Part shown: positions 34,903-44,322 of the stretch, one piece after another | Layout: the number at the start of each line of letters is the position of its first letter | Numbering within the stretch: position 1 is the first letter of the stretch | Notes under the pieces: model-generated | What the model was told of the DNA's origin: nothing | Database searches by the model: none | What the model saw: only the letters and a program-made list of their open reading frames with translations | Translations under genes and position numbers: made by a program | Source of the DNA: Candidatus Nanopelagicales bacterium | GTDB lineage: Bacteria > Actinomycetota > Actinomycetes > S36-B12 > GCA-2699445 | Reading direction: 5' to 3' | NCBI GenBank assembly: GCA_037045355.1 | Contig: JBAOHO010000026.1 | Span: 310,001-374,000 of the forward strand | Length of the DNA stretch: 64,000 bases

Positions 34903-36504
34903 TCACCAGCCGAGGACTCGGGGGTTCATGATGCCGACGGGGTCGAGCTCGGCCCGCAGACTGCGCATGGCCGCCCCGAAAGGTCCTGGTCGTTCGCGGC
35001 GATACCACGGGACATGGTCGCGCCCGACCGCGTGATGATGTGTGATCGTTCCACCGGCCGACTCGATCGCTTCGCCCGCCGCCTGTTTCACGGGCCACCA
35101 CTGCCGATCCAGTTCGCCCGGTGTTCCACGCGCCAGAACCGTGAAGTAGGGCGCTACACCATCGGGATACACATGTGTGAAGCGGCAGGACACGCTCGCG
35201 GGAGTGAGACCCTCCGCCGACAGTGCCGCCCCCACTGACGTGGACACCGCGTCGTACAAGTCGAAGAACCGGTCCCAGGTGACGGCGGTCTCGAAGGTCT
35301 CGGACACGATGCCATACGACATGAGCACATCTCGGTAGAACGGCATGCGCGTGAAGCTGTCCCGCCAGGAATCGGCGGCGGATTCGGATCGTTCTTTGTC
35401 GCTGTCTGTGCTCCCCATCGAGGTGCCGTGATGGTCGCGGCAGCATTCCAGTGCCCTGGCCAGCGCGGGGCTGACGTCGTGGTCCGCGGACTCGAACCCC
35501 ATGACCAGCACCTCGTGGGTGCCGTCGGCCACCAGCGAGTTGAGTGCCTCGACGCGGTCCAGCAACCGGAGGTTGCTGGGCTGCAGCCCGGACTGGGCGA
35601 TCGCTCGTACCGCCGCCACCGCGGCCGGCAACGAATCGAACTGAGCCGTGGCCCGGGCTCGATAGGTCGGGCGTGGCTGCAGCCGCAGCCATGCCTCGGT
35701 AATGACGCCCAGCGTCCCCTCCGACCCGAGCAGGATGCGATCCGGGTCGGGACCGGCGCCCGAGGCCGGAAGGCGGCGAGACTGCCATACGCCGGCCGGT
35801 GACACCATCCGCAGTGACTCCACGAAATCGTCGATGTGAGTGGGACCGGTCGCGTAGTGACCGCCGGCGCGGGTCGCGATCCACCCACCCACCGACGAGA
35901 ACTGGTAGCTCTGCGGATAGTGGCGCAGCGCAAGTTCATGGGGGCGCAGTTGATCAGCGAGCGCCGGCCCCAGGACACCGGCCTGCACGCGTGCTGCCCG
36001 CGACACAGGGTCCACCTCGAGCACCTGGTCGAGGCGCTGCAGGTCCAGCGAGATCGAGCCCGTGTAGTCGTCGTCGATGTCCGGGGTCACACCACCGACC
36101 ACTGACGAACCACCACCGTAGGGAATCACCGCCACCCGGCTCTCCGACGCCCACTCCAGGACCCGCTCGATGTCCGTCTCGTCACGGGGGTAGGCGACCG
36201 CATCCGGGCTGTGGGGCGCGAGACCGAGGAACGCGCGGGCGAGGTCGGGGAACGACTTGCCCCACGCGTGCGCGAGGCGATCAGCCCGGGCGGTGGTCAT
36301 GCAGGAGCTCAGTCCGTCAGGTATTGGTACTCGCGGGTCGCGCAATACGACGGCGGCGGGTTCCACCGCGGGCCGCGGGGCGTGGTCGACGCCGAACCGG
36401 TGCCGGGCGACCTGTGCGATCAGGTCCCGCTCGGCGGTGCTCACCGGATCCGGTCCTTGCGCGCCCCAGGCCGCGAATCGGTTCAGGCGTGGCGTGAAGG
36501 TCAT
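34903..36504 (-). CDS. FAD-linked oxidase, alkyldihydroxyacetonephosphate synthase-like
   Basis: 533 residues in the VAO/FAD_binding_4 family: PYGGGSSVVGGVTPD is the pyrophosphate loop and GSEGTLGVITEAWLRL the second FAD-binding stretch. RDHVPWYRRE after TITHHHAVGRDH and the tail LDPVGIMNPRVLGW match alkylglycerone-phosphate synthase, which makes ether lipids, and distinguish the protein from D-lactate or glycolate dehydrogenases. The His-rich ITHHHAVG loop is the place of the AGPS catalytic His residues. Actinobacterial homologues are common but their role in ether-lipid synthesis is mostly untested. The ATG at 36504 has TAGCAT seven bases upstream and no Shine-Dalgarno. Confidence 0.82.
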   Translation of the reverse strand: MTFTPRLNRFAAWGAQGPDPVSTAERDLIAQVARHRFGVDHAPRPAVEPAAVVLRDPRVPIPDGLSSCMTTARADRLAHAWGKSFPDLARAFLGLAPHSPDAVAYPRDETDIERVLEWASESRVAVIPYGGGSSVVGGVTPDIDDDYTGSISLDLQRLDQVLEVDPVSRAARVQAGVLGPALADQLRPHELALRHYPQSYQFSSVGGWIATRAGGHYATGPTHIDDFVESLRMVSPAGVWQSRRLPASGAGPDPDRILLGSEGTLGVITEAWLRLQPRPTYRARATAQFDSLPAAVAAVRAIAQSGLQPSNLRLLDRVEALNSLVADGTHEVLVMGFESADHDVSPALARALECCRDHHGTSMGSTDSDKERSESAADSWRDSFTRMPFYRDVLMSYGIVSETFETAVTWDRFFDLYDAVSTSVGAALSAEGLTPASVSCRFTHVYPDGVAPYFTVLARGTPGELDRQWWPVKQAAGEAIESAGGTITHHHAVGRDHVPWYRRERPGPFGAAMRSLRAELDPVGIMNPRVLGW

Positions 36505-36590
36505 GTGGGAAATGCTAGACCCGGATCCACCGGTCCTCGGAGGGACCTTCGGCTCTCGAAACACAATCGACCTTGCCCGTACCGTGGAGT

Positions 36591-37826
36591 ATGAAGCGTT
36601 TCCGACCTCGTCCCGTCGTCGCAGCCGCACTGGTCGCAGCCGCGTCCCTGCTCATCCCCACAGGGGCTGGAGCGGCGCCGGAGGATTACTCCGGTGACAT
36701 GTGGTTCGACACCAACGGCCTCACCTCCACCCAGGTGACCGAACTCAATGACGGCCTCGAGGCCGCGCTGGGCGATGTGCCGGGGGGCGTGACCGCGGGC
36801 CTGTGGGTGGGCAACAAGGGTTACTGGGTGGGTGCGGTCGGTGAGGCGGACATCAAGAAGGGCGCGCCGATGCGCCCGGAGTTGCAGGTGCCCATCGGTT
36901 CGGTGACCAAGACGCTGACCGGGACCATCGTGCTGCAACAGGTTCAGCGTGGTCGGCTCCGACTCGGTGATCCGATGTCGAAATGGTTCCCGACGTTCCC
37001 CAAGGCCGATCAGATCACGATCGCGATGCTGCTGAACATGTCCTCGGGTATCGCTGACTACGTCAACGGCAACATCGCACGCCTGACGGCGCAGCAGCGC
37101 GCTCACCCGAAGAGGCGGGTGTCGCCCGGCACCATGATCTGGGGCGCCGCACGAATGCCACGCGACTTCGAGGTACCCGGATCGCAGTTCGCCTACTCGA
37201 ACACCAACACCATCATCTTGGGCCGCATCCTCGAGAAGAGCACCGGCAAGTCCTACAACCGACTGTTGAAGAAGCGGATCCTGGAGCCGCTCGGCATGTA
37301 CCGCAGTTTCCTGGACATGTCCGGCGACCTGTGGCCCCGGCACGCCCAGACCTACTCCACGATGTACGGCGAGATCCACGGCAGCCCGCCGCTGCTGCGC
37401 ACGACCAACTGGTCGCTGTCGATGGGTTGGTCGGCCGGCGGGCTCGCCTCCACCGTTGCCGATCTGCGCACCTGGGCAGAGGCCATGGGGACGGGACAGG
37501 GGGTCCTGAAGCGCGCCACTCACCGGAGCCGCAGCGGTGACTGCGTTGTCAGCGGCACCAACGGGGTGCTCAACCAGGAGTACTGCCTGGGCGTCGCGGT
37601 GCTTCGTGAGGTGAGCAGTGGTGACGTGGTCTCGTACTGGCATAACGGCACCATGCTCGGCGCGACGAGCTATGTGGCCTACTACCCGCGTACCAAGGCC
37701 ATCCTGGTCGTGCAGTCGAATCAGGACGCACAATACGGTCCGTCGGATTTGACGATCCCCGACCAGTTCTTCGGAGCCGTGTTGCAGGAGGTTCCCGAGT
37801 TGTTGGGATTGGCTTATCCGACCTGA
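36591..37826 (+). CDS. Secreted serine hydrolase, beta-lactamase/DD-peptidase fold
   Basis: 411 residues. Signal peptide MKRFRPRPVVAAALVAAASL ending GAGAAP. SVTK (SxxK), YSNT (YxN) and HNGTM (for KTG) are the active-site motifs; the two Cys in DCVVSGTNGVLNQEYC may form a disulfide. Most like D-alanyl-D-alanine carboxypeptidases of the R61/EstB type. TACCGT (36580-36585) ends five bases before the ATG, so the mRNA should be leaderless. The stop codon lies in the first unit of a 9-bp tandem array. Confidence 0.87.
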   Translation: MKRFRPRPVVAAALVAAASLLIPTGAGAAPEDYSGDMWFDTNGLTSTQVTELNDGLEAALGDVPGGVTAGLWVGNKGYWVGAVGEADIKKGAPMRPELQVPIGSVTKTLTGTIVLQQVQRGRLRLGDPMSKWFPTFPKADQITIAMLLNMSSGIADYVNGNIARLTAQQRAHPKRRVSPGTMIWGAARMPRDFEVPGSQFAYSNTNTIILGRILEKSTGKSYNRLLKKRILEPLGMYRSFLDMSGDLWPRHAQTYSTMYGEIHGSPPLLRTTNWSLSMGWSAGGLASTVADLRTWAEAMGTGQGVLKRATHRSRSGDCVVSGTNGVLNQEYCLGVAVLREVSSGDVVSYWHNGTMLGATSYVAYYPRTKAILVVQSNQDAQYGPSDLTIPDQFFGAVLQEVPELLGLAYPT

Positions 37827-37855
37827 CCGACCTGACCGACCTGACCGACCTGACG
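37821..37855. repeat. 9-bp tandem repeat, four copies, at a stop codon
   Basis: gacctgacc at 37821, 37830, 37839 and (lacking the last base) 37848. In frame with the preceding gene each unit would read Thr-stop-Pro, so the array repeats the natural stop codon. Confidence 0.93.
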
Positions 37856-37929
37856 CCGTAGGCGCTGCGGAGAGATCGGCTCAAGGATTCGATGACTTCA
37901 GCCGATCCTGGGCGTGGTGAGGTGAAGGG

Positions 37930-39891
37930 ATGCTGACGGGAGTCGTACGGGGGCTCGTGGGTGCGATGGCGCTGCTCTGCGCCCTGCCGTTGGTCGCAGC
38001 GGGCGATATGGGCCTCGAGTCGCCCTCACGAGACGCCGATATCCGCGTCGTCAACGGCGAAGTGGCGGCAATCACCGACGCTCCGTGGCAGGTCGGCCTC
38101 CTGAGCGCGGCCGTCGCGGATGATTACACGGCTCAGTTCTGCGGTGGCTCCATCGTTCACCCCGAGTGGGTGGTCACGGCGGCGCACTGCGTGGATTCCG
38201 CGTCCGCGCCCCAGGTCCAAGTCCTGACCGGCAAGAGTTCCCTTGCTGCCACGGCCGGTGACTCCGGCCCCCGCGTGAACGTTGCGGCCATCTATGTCCA
38301 TCCTCTGTGGAATGCCACGGTGTTCTCCCACGACGTCGCCGTGCTGCGCCTGGAGTCGCCGCTGACTTTGGATGGCGTCAACAGAGCCTCGATCGCGCTG
38401 CCTCGTTCGCAGGACGCCATGTGGCCGACGGCAGGAACGCCGGCCCTGATAACGGGTTGGGGCTCGCTGTCGTTCGGAGGCCCGTATCCCACGGAACTTC
38501 ACAAGGCCACCGTGGACGTGCTCACGGGACCGGCGGATCCGATGTGCGGCAACTACTCGACCTCCGAGTATCTGAACTCCGTCATGCTGTGCGGGGGCAC
38601 CGTCGCCAGTCCGGTCAAGGACACCTGTCAGGGTGACAGTGGTGGTCCGTTCGCCATCAATGTCGGCGGATCGTGGCTTCTGGCGGGCATCACGAGTTGG
38701 GGCAATGGCTGCGCTCAGGAGGGGTATCCGGGGGTGTACTCCCGTGTCACGGCACTCACATCCTGGATCGACGACTACGTGCCGTTCTCCACGCCCGACG
38801 CCGTCACGAATCTGAGCGCGGAACCTGGCGATCGCCGCGCCACTGTGACGTTCACGGCGCCGGCGAATCCCGGTATGAGCCCAGTCACGGGATACGAGTA
38901 CTCCGTCGCCGGTGGCAGTTGGACGACAGCCGGCACCGCCGCTTCACCGGTCACTGTCTCCGGACTGGTGAACGGTACCGCTGTGGACATCCGGTTGCGG
39001 GCCGGCAACGCCCAGGGTCCAGGTGCCGCTTCAGCCCCGGTGTCTGTGACCCCCCGCACCACACCTGGACCTCCCACCGGGCTCGCGGCGGTTCCGGGCA
39101 ACCGGTTGGCCTCCGTGTCGTTCACGGCACCCGCCGACAACGGCGGCAGTTCCATCACCGATTACGAGTACTCGATCGACAACGGCGGTTGGGTTTCTGC
39201 GGGAAGCACGTCGGCCCCAATGACGATTCCTGGACTGACCAACGGCTCGTCCTACTCGTTGCGGATCCGGGCGGTCAACGCTGCCGGGGCAGGTACTGCT
39301 TCGGTCCCTGTTGCGGTGACGCTGTCCCCCGATCCACCCCCGCCGGCTGCCCCCTCAGTGCCGAGGAACGTCACCGCTGCCTCGGGGGATCGTCGGATCA
39401 CCGTCGGATTCACACCGCCAGCCGATGACGGCGGCTCGCCCATCACCGACTACCAGTACATGCTGAACGGATCGAACTGGGTTTCCGCGGCCACTACTGG
39501 ATCGCCCATCACCCTTTCTGGTCTGCGAAACGGGACTGCAGTGAAAGTGAAACTGCGGGCGGTCAATGCCGTTGGCCCAGGGCAAGAGTCCTCGTCCGTG
39601 ACCGCCACCCCATTCGGTCGGCCCGGCAAGCCGGGTACCGTGCGGGGCTCCAGGATGGGCAGGGCCAAGGTGAACCTGCGCTGGCGTTCCGCGAGCTCGA
39701 ATGGGGCCACCGTCACTTACACGGTGCAAGTGCGACGTAAGCGGACGTGGTCCACCGTGGCGAAGACCACCCGGATCAGGTGGACAGGCAAAGTTCCGGG
39801 CGCCCAGCACCTGCGACCTCTCGTCATGCGGGTGGGAACCCGGAACGCGGCCGGCTCGGGACCCCATTCCGCAACGGTGCGGATTCGCTGA
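37930..39891 (+). CDS. Secreted trypsin-like serine protease with three FN3 domains
   Basis: 653 residues. Signal peptide, then RVVNGEVAAITDAPWQV with a likely activation cut after Arg39. The chymotrypsin triad is His86 (TAAHC), Asp135 (SHDVAVL) and Ser237 (DTCQGDSGGP); Asp231 six residues before Ser is the trypsin S1-pocket residue, giving Lys/Arg specificity. Six Cys pair as in trypsins. Residues 270-550 hold three fibronectin-III domains with SPITDYEY/TYLxNG-type repeats, and the end has a fourth FN3-like basic segment. The ATG follows GGTGAAGG. FN3 modules probably bind carbohydrate or protein surfaces. The gene precedes a subtilisin with the same kind of FN3 modules. Confidence 0.93.
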   Translation: MLTGVVRGLVGAMALLCALPLVAAGDMGLESPSRDADIRVVNGEVAAITDAPWQVGLLSAAVADDYTAQFCGGSIVHPEWVVTAAHCVDSASAPQVQVLTGKSSLAATAGDSGPRVNVAAIYVHPLWNATVFSHDVAVLRLESPLTLDGVNRASIALPRSQDAMWPTAGTPALITGWGSLSFGGPYPTELHKATVDVLTGPADPMCGNYSTSEYLNSVMLCGGTVASPVKDTCQGDSGGPFAINVGGSWLLAGITSWGNGCAQEGYPGVYSRVTALTSWIDDYVPFSTPDAVTNLSAEPGDRRATVTFTAPANPGMSPVTGYEYSVAGGSWTTAGTAASPVTVSGLVNGTAVDIRLRAGNAQGPGAASAPVSVTPRTTPGPPTGLAAVPGNRLASVSFTAPADNGGSSITDYEYSIDNGGWVSAGSTSAPMTIPGLTNGSSYSLRIRAVNAAGAGTASVPVAVTLSPDPPPPAAPSVPRNVTAASGDRRITVGFTPPADDGGSPITDYQYMLNGSNWVSAATTGSPITLSGLRNGTAVKVKLRAVNAVGPGQESSSVTATPFGRPGKPGTVRGSRMGRAKVNLRWRSASSNGATVTYTVQVRRKRTWSTVAKTTRIRWTGKVPGAQHLRPLVMRVGTRNAAGSGPHSATVRIR

Positions 39892-40028
39892 TCGTCCTGT
39901 CGTCCGACTATCGCCCAACCCGGTTCAGAGCGACACCCGGATGGTCTACTGCTCAACTCCGACCACCGGGCGACCGATGAATTCACTGGGAGAGTAGTTG
40001 ATGCTGTCCCGAACTCGGAGCGGTGGAG

Positions 40029-43000
40029 ATGATCGGTCGGTATCAGCCCCAGGGTCGAACGGTACGTGCCGTGATCGGCTTCTCGGTGGCTGCCTTGGTG
40101 TTCGGTCCGGTGGGGCCTGGATGGGCGCAGGAGCCGCAGCAGCCGTCTTCTGTGGGGGAGTCTTCTGTGGGGGAGTCGTCGTCTGACGGTCAGGGGTGGG
40201 ATGTGCCGCGGGAGTCGACGGAGGCTGCGCCGGGGGAGATCGTGGACGAGGCGATCGATGGTGGGCGGTTGCGGTTCGTGACGGCTCGCGACGTGGCGGG
40301 AGAGCTTCGTGTGACCGCGTACCGCGCGGCCGACGAGGCGGATGCATTGCGCTTGGTGACGCAGCTGCAGGACGACCCCTCACTCGTGGCCGTGGAACCC
40401 GACGTGAAGGAGGCCTCCATCGTCGCCGCGGACGATGGGCCAGCTGACGTTACCGTCGCGGCAAGTGATCCGAAACGCGGCGATCAGTGGGCATTGGATC
40501 GGTTGGACGCTGAGGCGGTCTGGGATGTGTCCCAGGGTGCTGGGGTCACGGTCGCTGTCTTGGACACCGGGGTGGCGACTCATGAGGATTTGGCGGAGTC
40601 GCGGATCTTGGCGGGTGCTGACTTCACCGATGGGGACGCCGACGGAACTGGTCGTGACGACGGCCATGGTCACGGCACTCATGTCTCCGGAATCATCAAC
40701 GCCTCGCTGAACAACAACACCGGGATCGCCGGTCTCGCCCCCAGCGCCGACATCCTCCCCGTACGTGTGCTGGACAGCGGCGGCAGCGGCTACTGGTCGT
40801 GGGTCGCAGGCGGCATCACCTGGGCCACCGACCACGGTGCCGACGTCATCAACATGAGTCTCGGGGGCGGAGATTCCGAGGTCCTCGAGGTGGCCGTGCA
40901 GTACGCGGTGAACGCCGGAGTCACAGTCGTGGCGGCAGCGGGCAACTCCCGGTCGTCCGGCTCGCCCGTCTCCTACCCCGCCGCCTACGACGGCGTCACC
41001 GCGGTAGCGGCCACGGACAACGCCGACGACTACGCATCGTTCTCCAACGAGGGCAGTTACGTAGACATCGCGGCGCCCGGGGTGGCGATCCTGTCGACCC
41101 TCCCCGGCAACTCCTACGCTTCGTGGAGCGGAACCTCCATGGCCACGCCCTATGTCGCTGCGACGGCCGCTCTGATCCACTCCAACGCTGCCGGGCCTGC
41201 CGATGCCGATGCTGTCCTCACCGGCACTGCCGAGGACTTGGGGCCAGTCGGTCGCGACAACGACTTCGGCTATGGCCTCGTGGATCCGATCGCGGCTCTC
41301 ATGGCCGTCAGCGAACCCGGCGATCCCCCCGCCACTCCGACCGGCGTCACAGCCGTCGCCACCGGTGCCCGCTCGGGCACGGTCGGTTGGACCCACGATG
41401 GCACCGGGGTGTTCCGCTTCACCGCCACGGCAACCCCCACCGGCGGCGGTGACTCCCAGACCTGCACCGCCTCGGCGGCCGGGCTCAGTTGCGGGTTGTC
41501 CGGCCTCAGCCCCGCGACCACCTACGACGTGACGGTCCGAGCCGGCGGTCCCGGCGGTGAATCAGCTGAATCCACACCGGCCACGCTCCTGACCGACCCC
41601 GCACCTGCAGATGCCGGCGACACCTTCGACACCGCGACAGTCCTGCCCGACTCCTGGTCGGTCCAAGAAACCCTCTACGACGCATCGGATATCGACTACT
41701 GGTCGTTCACCACCACTGAAGGTGCCGTTGTCCGCGTGGCGTTGACGAACCTTCCCGCCGACTACGACCTCGCGCTCTTCAACTCGTCAGGCACTCTCAT
41801 CGACGCCAGTTGGAACGGTGGCACCACCGACGACGTGATCACTCGCAGCATGCGCGCCGGCCGTTATGTGGTGCTGGTCGAGCCCTACGACGAACCCGAC
41901 CCGGATGCTCCCTACTCACTCGATGTGACCATGACGCCGTGGACCACCCCCTCCGCACCCACGGGCCTGACTGCCACCCCCGGCGACCGGAGCGCGGAGA
42001 TCAGGTTCACCCGGGGCAGCAATGGCGGGCGGCCGATCCGCAACCACGAGTTCAGCGTTGATGGCGGCCCTTGGACACCCCTGGCACCGGCTGACAACCG
42101 GTCGCCGGTCGTCGTCCCGGGTCTGGTGAACGGAACCACGCACAGTATTCGCTTGCGTTCCGTGAACGTCGTCGGACCCGGAGCGGAGTCGTCACCCGTC
42201 TCCGTCACGCCACGAACCGTTCCAGGTGCTCCCACGGGATTGTCCGCAGTGCCCGGTGACTCTCAGGCGCAGGTATCGTTCACCGCGCCCGGTGACGGAG
42301 GCTCCGCCATCACCAACTACATGGTCAGCATCGACGGTCGTGCGTTCCATGCGCTCGACCCTGTCGACGCGCTCTCTCCGGTCACCGTTCCCGGCCTCGG
42401 CAACGGGATCGAGGTCTCGATCCGGCTGAAAGCCGTGAACGCGGCAGGCACCGGCCCTGCGTCGCAGCCCGTCAGTGTCACCCCACGCGCTTCGACCCCG
42501 GCATCAGAAACGGTCCCGGCTCCGGATCTGGCGGTGTCACCGCCGAGCACCGGGTCACAGCCTGCGCCGTCCATCGGCCTGCAACCCGCGCCGGCGCCCG
42601 CGCCTGCGCCAGCGCTGCCCGCCCCGCCGAGCGGTGTGATCGTGACTGATTTCCCCGCCGCCGGGCGCACGACCATCCGAGTCCAGTTGCCTGCCGTCTC
42701 GACTGCCACCGGGTACGAGTACCGGGTCTACCGTTCGGACCGGAAGCCCCCGGCGTGGAAGCCGCTCACCGACACGACACTGGTTGCCGACGATCTGTCC
42801 GGCGGTTCGGAGTACACCGTGCAGGTCCGCGGGGTCAACGCCGGCGGCGCCTCGACCCCGGTCACCCAGACGTTCGTCATGCCCACCAAGCCGGATCGCA
42901 TCCGCACGCCGCGCGTACGTTCTGGCTCGGCGGGCAAGGTGATCGTGACCTGGGCGGCAGGTGCCGATGGCGGCACCTCAATCACCGAGTACCGGGTTCG

Positions 43001-43163
43001 TGTGTCCAAGTCCAACTCCCGCGCTTTGTTGAAAGCGGTCACCACGTCACAGGAGCGGATCGTTCTCAAGCGCCTGGCGACCGGTGCTCATCACATCTCG
43101 ATCGCAGCGCGCAACAGCCAGGGTGAGTCCTCTCCGCGGACCATCACGGTCATCCAGCGCTGA
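40029..43163 (+). CDS. Secreted subtilisin-like (S8) protease with inhibitor-type propeptide, PPC-like and FN3 domains
   Basis: 1044 residues from ATG 40029. Signal peptide (VIGFSVAALVFGPVGPGWAQ), an I9-like propeptide (about 78-130), then the S8 domain: Asp179 (AVLDTGV), His215 (GHGHGTHVSG), oxyanion Asn306 (AAAGNS) and Ser370 (SGTSMATP). Following are an FN3-like domain (about 430-520), a PPC-type beta domain (about 525-635, YDLALFNSSGTL), two FN3 domains (about 640-820), a Pro/Ala linker, and one or two more FN3 repeats to the end. It is exported and should act on proteins outside the cell. The stop codon is in the first of four 18-bp repeats. Confidence 0.92.
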   Translation: MIGRYQPQGRTVRAVIGFSVAALVFGPVGPGWAQEPQQPSSVGESSVGESSSDGQGWDVPRESTEAAPGEIVDEAIDGGRLRFVTARDVAGELRVTAYRAADEADALRLVTQLQDDPSLVAVEPDVKEASIVAADDGPADVTVAASDPKRGDQWALDRLDAEAVWDVSQGAGVTVAVLDTGVATHEDLAESRILAGADFTDGDADGTGRDDGHGHGTHVSGIINASLNNNTGIAGLAPSADILPVRVLDSGGSGYWSWVAGGITWATDHGADVINMSLGGGDSEVLEVAVQYAVNAGVTVVAAAGNSRSSGSPVSYPAAYDGVTAVAATDNADDYASFSNEGSYVDIAAPGVAILSTLPGNSYASWSGTSMATPYVAATAALIHSNAAGPADADAVLTGTAEDLGPVGRDNDFGYGLVDPIAALMAVSEPGDPPATPTGVTAVATGARSGTVGWTHDGTGVFRFTATATPTGGGDSQTCTASAAGLSCGLSGLSPATTYDVTVRAGGPGGESAESTPATLLTDPAPADAGDTFDTATVLPDSWSVQETLYDASDIDYWSFTTTEGAVVRVALTNLPADYDLALFNSSGTLIDASWNGGTTDDVITRSMRAGRYVVLVEPYDEPDPDAPYSLDVTMTPWTTPSAPTGLTATPGDRSAEIRFTRGSNGGRPIRNHEFSVDGGPWTPLAPADNRSPVVVPGLVNGTTHSIRLRSVNVVGPGAESSPVSVTPRTVPGAPTGLSAVPGDSQAQVSFTAPGDGGSAITNYMVSIDGRAFHALDPVDALSPVTVPGLGNGIEVSIRLKAVNAAGTGPASQPVSVTPRASTPASETVPAPDLAVSPPSTGSQPAPSIGLQPAPAPAPAPALPAPPSGVIVTDFPAAGRTTIRVQLPAVSTATGYEYRVYRSDRKPPAWKPLTDTTLVADDLSGGSEYTVQVRGVNAGGASTPVTQTFVMPTKPDRIRTPRVRSGSAGKVIVTWAAGADGGTSITEYRVRVSKSNSRALLKAVTTSQERIVLKRLATGAHHISIAARNSQGESSPRTITVIQR

Positions 43164-43222
43164 CGAGGCATCCAGCGCTGCCGAGGCATCCAGCGCTGAC
43201 GAGGCATCCAGCGCTGCCGAGG
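43151..43222. repeat. 18-bp tandem repeat, four copies, starting in the last codons of the subtilisin gene
   Basis: catccagcgctgacgagg alternates with catccagcgctgccgagg at 43151, 43169, 43187 and 43205. The first copy contains the Ile-Gln-Arg-stop end of the gene; the third copy restores the same stop. Alternation of a/c suggests a 36-bp higher-order duplication. Confidence 0.95.
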
Positions 43223-43251
43223 TTGACGGGCGGAATCCACGGGGGCGTCGA

Positions 43252-44091
43252 TCAGCCGAACTCGGACTCCGCCAGTCGGGGACAGTCGCCCCAGTCCTGG
43301 CTCGGGTAGTTGTCCTGCAGTCGGATCAACGCACCGTCGAAGTCGTCCGGTCGCACCGAGATTCCCAGGTGTGTGAAGGGTGTGGCGAACATGCTCAGAG
43401 CTGCCACAACGCCCATGGTGAACACCAGGCAGGACCCGATCAGGACAACTGCGGTGCGGCGCCTTCCCGGCAGGCTGACGATCATCAATCCGGCGAACAC
43501 CATCACACCGAGATCGATGACGATCCATACGATCGTGGGGAGTGTGAAGACCGAACTCAGGATGCGCTGCTGGCGAGCCTGCTGCGCATCCTGGAACGCC
43601 TGCATGGTTTGGGCTTGCGCCTCGATCTCGGACGGTGTCGCGGTACTGAGTTCGATGATGTCCCCGCGCACCTTGGCCGACCAGGCGGCCGTATTCTCGT
43701 CGCCGGTCAGGTCGCCGCTCTCAGCCGCTGCCCAGGAGTCCGTCGCGACCGAGCGCATCAGACACATCGTGTCGCGACGCAGGCCGTCTGCCTCCGTCTG
43801 AGGGAAGAAGTCGGCACTCTCGTAGACGTTCACCAGCGCGAGGGCTTCGTCGCGCGCACTCGATGATGCGTCCTCATAGACCTCGACGGAGAAGAACAGC
43901 AGCAGGCCCAGCATGATGCCGAGGACTCCGCTCACATACGCGAGGGCGTCCGTCAGAAACCCCGTGGCAGAGTAGGTGTTGTCCTCGGGGAGTTCGTTGC
44001 GGGCCAGGTACCGCGACAAGGCGAGCCCGAGAGCGATGCCCAGCAGGGTGCTCAAGAGCAGGCCGACCCAGTTGAGCACCACCAGAGTCAC
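43252..44091 (-). CDS. DUF4239-like (bestrophin-like) membrane protein
   Basis: 279 residues from GTG 44091. Two helices at the N-terminus (VVLNWVGLLLSTLLGIALGLALS, YVSGVLGIMLGLLLFF), a long polar helical region (about 70-190) and two helices near the C-terminus (TIVWIVIDLGVMVFAGLMIV, AVVLIGSCLVFTMGVVAALS). This 2+2 layout with VYESADFFPQTEADGLR fits DUF4239 proteins, whose function is unknown. It is divergent from the ZIP transporter gene and convergent with the subtilisin gene. Confidence 0.68.
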   Translation of the reverse strand: MTLVVLNWVGLLLSTLLGIALGLALSRYLARNELPEDNTYSATGFLTDALAYVSGVLGIMLGLLLFFSVEVYEDASSSARDEALALVNVYESADFFPQTEADGLRRDTMCLMRSVATDSWAAAESGDLTGDENTAAWSAKVRGDIIELSTATPSEIEAQAQTMQAFQDAQQARQQRILSSVFTLPTIVWIVIDLGVMVFAGLMIVSLPGRRRTAVVLIGSCLVFTMGVVAALSMFATPFTHLGISVRPDDFDGALIRLQDNYPSQDWGDCPRLAESEFG

Positions 44092-44233
44092 GGCTGAATC
44101 CTGGCATACGGGTAGTACGTTGATCCGGTGAACTTCGAGATCGAGCCGGTGGTCACCTCCGGCTCGCATCTCCCGACAACCCCAAGTGCGACACTGTCGC
44201 GTGATGACCCACACCCGGCGTGACGCCCATTCT

Positions 44234-44252
44234 CCGCCTCGCTCAGAGGCGG
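44234..44252. other. Hairpin in the divergent region before the ZIP gene
   Basis: ccgcctc (44234-44240) pairs with gaggcgg (44246-44252) around gctca. It lies in the 231-bp gap between the DUF4239 gene and the ZIP gene and has no U-run. It could be an operator or an attenuator stem; the gap holds no other feature I can support. Confidence 0.35.
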
Positions 44253-44322
44253 CATAAGCCACTCGCGGTCCGAACGCGCGGTGTGATCTCCTGGCGACCC
44301 GACGATTGGTGTAGGTGGGCGG

